The notes below the pieces were generated by a model that was not told the DNA's origin, searched no databases, and was given only the letters and a program-made list of their open reading frames with translations. Shown here one piece after another: positions 6,795-7,885 of a stretch of 7,885 bases of DNA. The number at the start of each line of letters is the position of its first letter. The stretch's first letter is position 1. A program made the translations under genes and the position numbers. This stretch comes from Deltaproteobacteria bacterium. GTDB lineage: Bacteria; Desulfobacterota; Desulfobacteria; Desulfobacterales; UBA11574. Where the stretch lies: contig JAFDBA010000097.1 in assembly GCA_019313505.1 (NCBI GenBank), forward strand, positions 1-7,885. Direction: 5' to 3'.

Positions 6795-6955
6795 GACGGT
6801 TTCGTAAAAAGTCACAAATTCAACTATAGATGGCTAAGTAAAAAGGTTCATATATAAGGCGCAGTATTTTTTCAGGAACGAGGCCATACATGTAGTATGC
6901 CTAATGTCTGCAAAAATACTACAACGCAGTAGATGGGACTTTTTACGACGCCATC
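6795..6955. mobile_element. MITE-like non-autonomous palindromic element
   Basis: This 161-bp non-coding element has about 22-bp terminal inverted repeats matching at 18 positions. They include a perfect 12-bp core TCGTAAAAAGTC (6802-6813) and its complement (6937-6948). The inside is also palindromic: AGTATTTTT (6863-6871) pairs with AAAAATACT (6912-6920), and AGG-CATAC (6881-6889, one bulge) pairs with GTATG-CCT (6895-6902). The whole element can thus fold into a long imperfect hairpin. A 7-bp direct repeat touches both ends, the hallmark of transposition. It has no coding capacity, so movement would need a transposase elsewhere in the genome. I recall very similar GTAAAAAGTC-ended repeats in Desulfobacteraceae genomes but cannot name the family. 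Confidence 0.8.
6823..6857 (-). promoter_or_regulatory. Possible outward promoter inside the MITE toward polA
   Basis: On the complement, TATAGT (6823-6828) matches the -10 consensus at 5/6, and a poor -35 (around 6845-6851, about 3/6) lies some 16-17 bases upstream. A TATATA at 6852-6857 is another AT-rich candidate. If used, transcription would leave the element and reach polA after a leader of about 50 bases. Support is weak, because only the -10 is good. Confidence 0.2.
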
Positions 6956-6962
6956 AGGTATT
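6956..6962. repeat. Target-site duplication, right copy (AGGTATT)
   Basis: This is the second copy of AGGTATT, directly adjoining the right end of the palindromic element and identical to 6788-6794. Confidence 0.75.
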
Positions 6963-6964
6963 GG

Positions 6965-6993
6965 TTGACATGAATAATTGACTGAATTAGTTT
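6965..6993 (+). promoter_or_regulatory. Possible promoter for the CoA-binding gene
   Basis: A perfect TTGACA (6965-6970) lies ten bases right of the MITE. Seventeen bases on, TAGTTT (6988-6993) is a poor -10 (3/6). No better -10 is at a standard distance. The -35 match is what supports the call. Confidence 0.3.
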
Positions 6994-7068
6994 TTAGCCA
7001 CGAGCATTTTTATTTCTATCATCAAATAAGTAAAACAGCAAGAACACTTCACATAAAGGAATTATGAC

Positions 7069-7503
7069 ATGAAGTTAGGCAAGATAATTACCCAAGATGA
7101 TAAAATCAGGGATATACTTAAAAACGCCAGAACTATTGCAATTTTAGGTTTGAGCCCCAAGCCCGAAAGGGACTCCAATATGGTTGCCGGATATCTAAAA
7201 GAACAGGGGTACAGAATCATTCCGGTCCGGCCCGCTCAAAAGGAAATCCTCGGGGAAAAAGTTTATGCATCCCTTGATAATATCAAGAAAACCGTTGATA
7301 TTGTCGACGTATTTAGAAATCCTGCTCAGATCGTTCCCCATGCAAACGAGGCCATCCGGCTTAAACCAAAGGTTTTCTGGATGCAGCTTAATATAGAAAA
7401 TCGGAAAGCGGCAGACCTATTGACTGCAGCGGGGATTGATGTTGTCATGGACAAGTGTATAAAGGTTGAACATGAGAGGCTCTGCAACGAGAACGGCCTA
7501 TAG
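7069..7503 (+). CDS. CoA-binding domain protein (CoA_binding_2, YccU-like)
   Basis: A 144-residue stand-alone Rossmann-fold protein of the succinyl-CoA-synthetase-alpha-like CoA-binding family (PF13380), of normal length. The first strand and nucleotide loop are TIAILGLSPKPERDS (22-36), followed by MVAGYLKEQGYRIIPVRPAQ, VDIVDVFRNP (76-85), VFWMQLNIEN (102-111) and the signature AGIDVVMDKCIKVEHERL (121-138). The family is predicted to bind CoA or acyl-CoA in the cytoplasm, and its physiological role is mostly unknown. The ATG at 7069 has AAAGGA (7055-7060) eight bases upstream. It is divergent from polA. Its last 32 bases overlap the next gene, so the two are likely translationally coupled. 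The MITE sits in its upstream region but ends before a possible TTGACA. Confidence 0.92.
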   Translation: MKLGKIITQDDKIRDILKNARTIAILGLSPKPERDSNMVAGYLKEQGYRIIPVRPAQKEILGEKVYASLDNIKKTVDIVDVFRNPAQIVPHANEAIRLKPKVFWMQLNIENRKAADLLTAAGIDVVMDKCIKVEHERLCNENGL

Positions 7504-7696
7504 AGAAAAACGCCGCAAAGCCAAGCAGAGCAACTGTTATTGTTGCAAGAAGAAGGCTCCTTTTTGCTGGAGATGTCGATGCGGCTTTGCCATTTGTCAG
7601 GAATGCATGTTAGAAAATTTCTGGGGAATGTCATGTAATGGTATAACCTGGCAGTGCCCTGACTGCGGGGCGCACAATGGTTTAGGAAATCAATAG
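7472..7696 (+). CDS. Small cysteine-rich zinc-finger-like protein of unknown function
   Basis: A 74-residue protein from ATG 7472. AAAGG (7461-7465) lies six bases upstream, favouring this ATG over an in-frame TTG at 7466. A basic head (residues 1-19, rich in Arg and Lys) precedes eleven cysteines: C22, C24, C25, C32, C35, C37, C42, C45, C55, C62 and C65. The CxxC pairs CWRC, CQEC and CPDC suggest two zinc-ribbon or treble-clef-like knuckles, with Fe-S binding as a less likely alternative. The aromatic stretch ENFWGMSCNGITWQCPDCG looks like a conserved core. I recall similar short proteins in deltaproteobacterial genomes but know no function. It starts inside the end of the CoA-binding gene in a different frame and is followed by a terminator, so it is the last gene of a two-gene unit. 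Confidence 0.82.
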   Translation: MRGSATRTAYREKRRKAKQSNCYCCKKKAPFCWRCRCGFAICQECMLENFWGMSCNGITWQCPDCGAHNGLGNQ

Positions 7697-7741
7697 CAGA
7701 CCGAATAAAGAATCCTGGCCCAAAAAACCAGGTTTTGGTTC

Positions 7742-7763
7742 GCCCCTGAAAGGGGCTGTTTTA
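7742..7763 (+). terminator. Rho-independent terminator after the cysteine-rich protein gene
   Basis: GCCCCT (7742-7747), loop GAA, AGGGGC (7751-7756), then TGTTTTA. The six-pair, GC-rich stem with a tight loop lies 45 bases past the stop at 7696. Just upstream, CCTGG (7714-7718) / CCAGG (7728-7732) and CCAAAA (7720-7725) / TTTTGG (7733-7738) offer competing smaller stems. Confidence 0.75.
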
Positions 7764-7779
7764 CTTAAAGCCGTACAAG

Positions 7780-7885
7780 TTAAAAGTGTCTAAAGTGATC
7801 TAAAGTGCCTAAAGTTATGGTGTCGCTTCGCTCCGCTGTTTTTATATAATTGACAGAATTCCTTAACTTTAGCTCACTTTAAACT
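7780..7885. repeat. CTAAAGTG-type inverted repeat, cut by window end
   Basis: Units TTAAAAGTG (7780-7788), CTAAAGTG (7790-7797), CTAAAGTG (7800-7807) and CTAAAGTT (7809-7816) occur with about 10-base period. Beyond a spacer that contains TCGCTTCGCTCCGC, the same units return inverted (CCTTAACTTTAG at 7861-7872 and CACTTTAAA at 7875-7883). The right arm reaches the window edge, so the element is incomplete here. It does not code for protein. I recall CTAAAGTG/CGCTTCGCTCCGC repeats as dispersed elements in Desulfobacteraceae-type genomes. Confidence 0.6.

Noticed and set aside
7326..7634. A 102-codon minus-strand frame across the CoA-binding/cysteine-rich gene overlap
   Set aside because: It is antisense to two well-supported genes and has no ribosome site or motif.
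7780..7820. Possible CRISPR array from the tandem CTAAAGTG units
   Set aside because: The units are only 8 bases, spaced about 10 bases apart with no unique spacers of normal length, and they recur in inverted orientation.

Overview
The window reads as chromosomal DNA from an anaerobic, moderately AT-rich bacterium. A sulfate-reducer-type Desulfobacterota (Desulfobacteraceae or Desulfosarcinaceae-like) is my best guess. The guess rests on a CoA-binding protein overlapping a cysteine-rich mini-protein, an RnfB/corrinoid-protein-type Fe-S protein, and two non-coding repeats of a style I associate with those genomes. It is not proven by any single marker. There are seven credible protein genes and no rRNA, tRNA, CRISPR array or transposase.

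Left part (1-2279). A rho-independent terminator at 172-202 closes a plus-strand transcript from outside the window. Next comes a LysR-family regulator on the minus strand (278-1168). It is divergent from a two-gene plus-strand unit: a small hot-dog thioesterase of the fluoroacetyl-CoA thioesterase (FlK) type (1279-1701, TTG start) and a protein with a C-terminal four-cysteine Fe-S motif (1761-2279, GTG start). The 110-bp divergent intergenic region holds a T-N11-A palindrome typical of LysR operators, sitting on the -35 of a good candidate promoter. The simplest reading is that the LysR protein controls the thioesterase/Fe-S pair. This little-studied module is the best candidate for an undescribed system here.

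Middle (2280-4087). An AT-rich gene-free stretch contains a 12-bp palindrome and an orphan Fur-like site. It is followed by a minus-strand Fic-family protein with an intact active site and an N-terminal self-inhibitory motif. This gene looks more GC-rich than its surroundings and may have been acquired. A second gene-free stretch holds the likely fic promoter and an inverted repeat just past the end of polA.

Right part (4088-7885). Full-length DNA polymerase I (polA, minus strand) has all three enzymatic domains intact. Between polA and the divergent CoA-binding gene lies a 161-bp imperfect palindrome with terminal inverted repeats. It is flanked exactly by the 7-bp direct repeat AGGTATT, so it is a MITE-like insertion, and it stops 28 bp before the polA start codon. 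The CoA-binding gene overlaps a 74-residue protein with 11 cysteines, and the pair ends at a strong terminator. The window closes inside a second non-coding repeat built from CTAAAGTG-type units in inverted arrangement.
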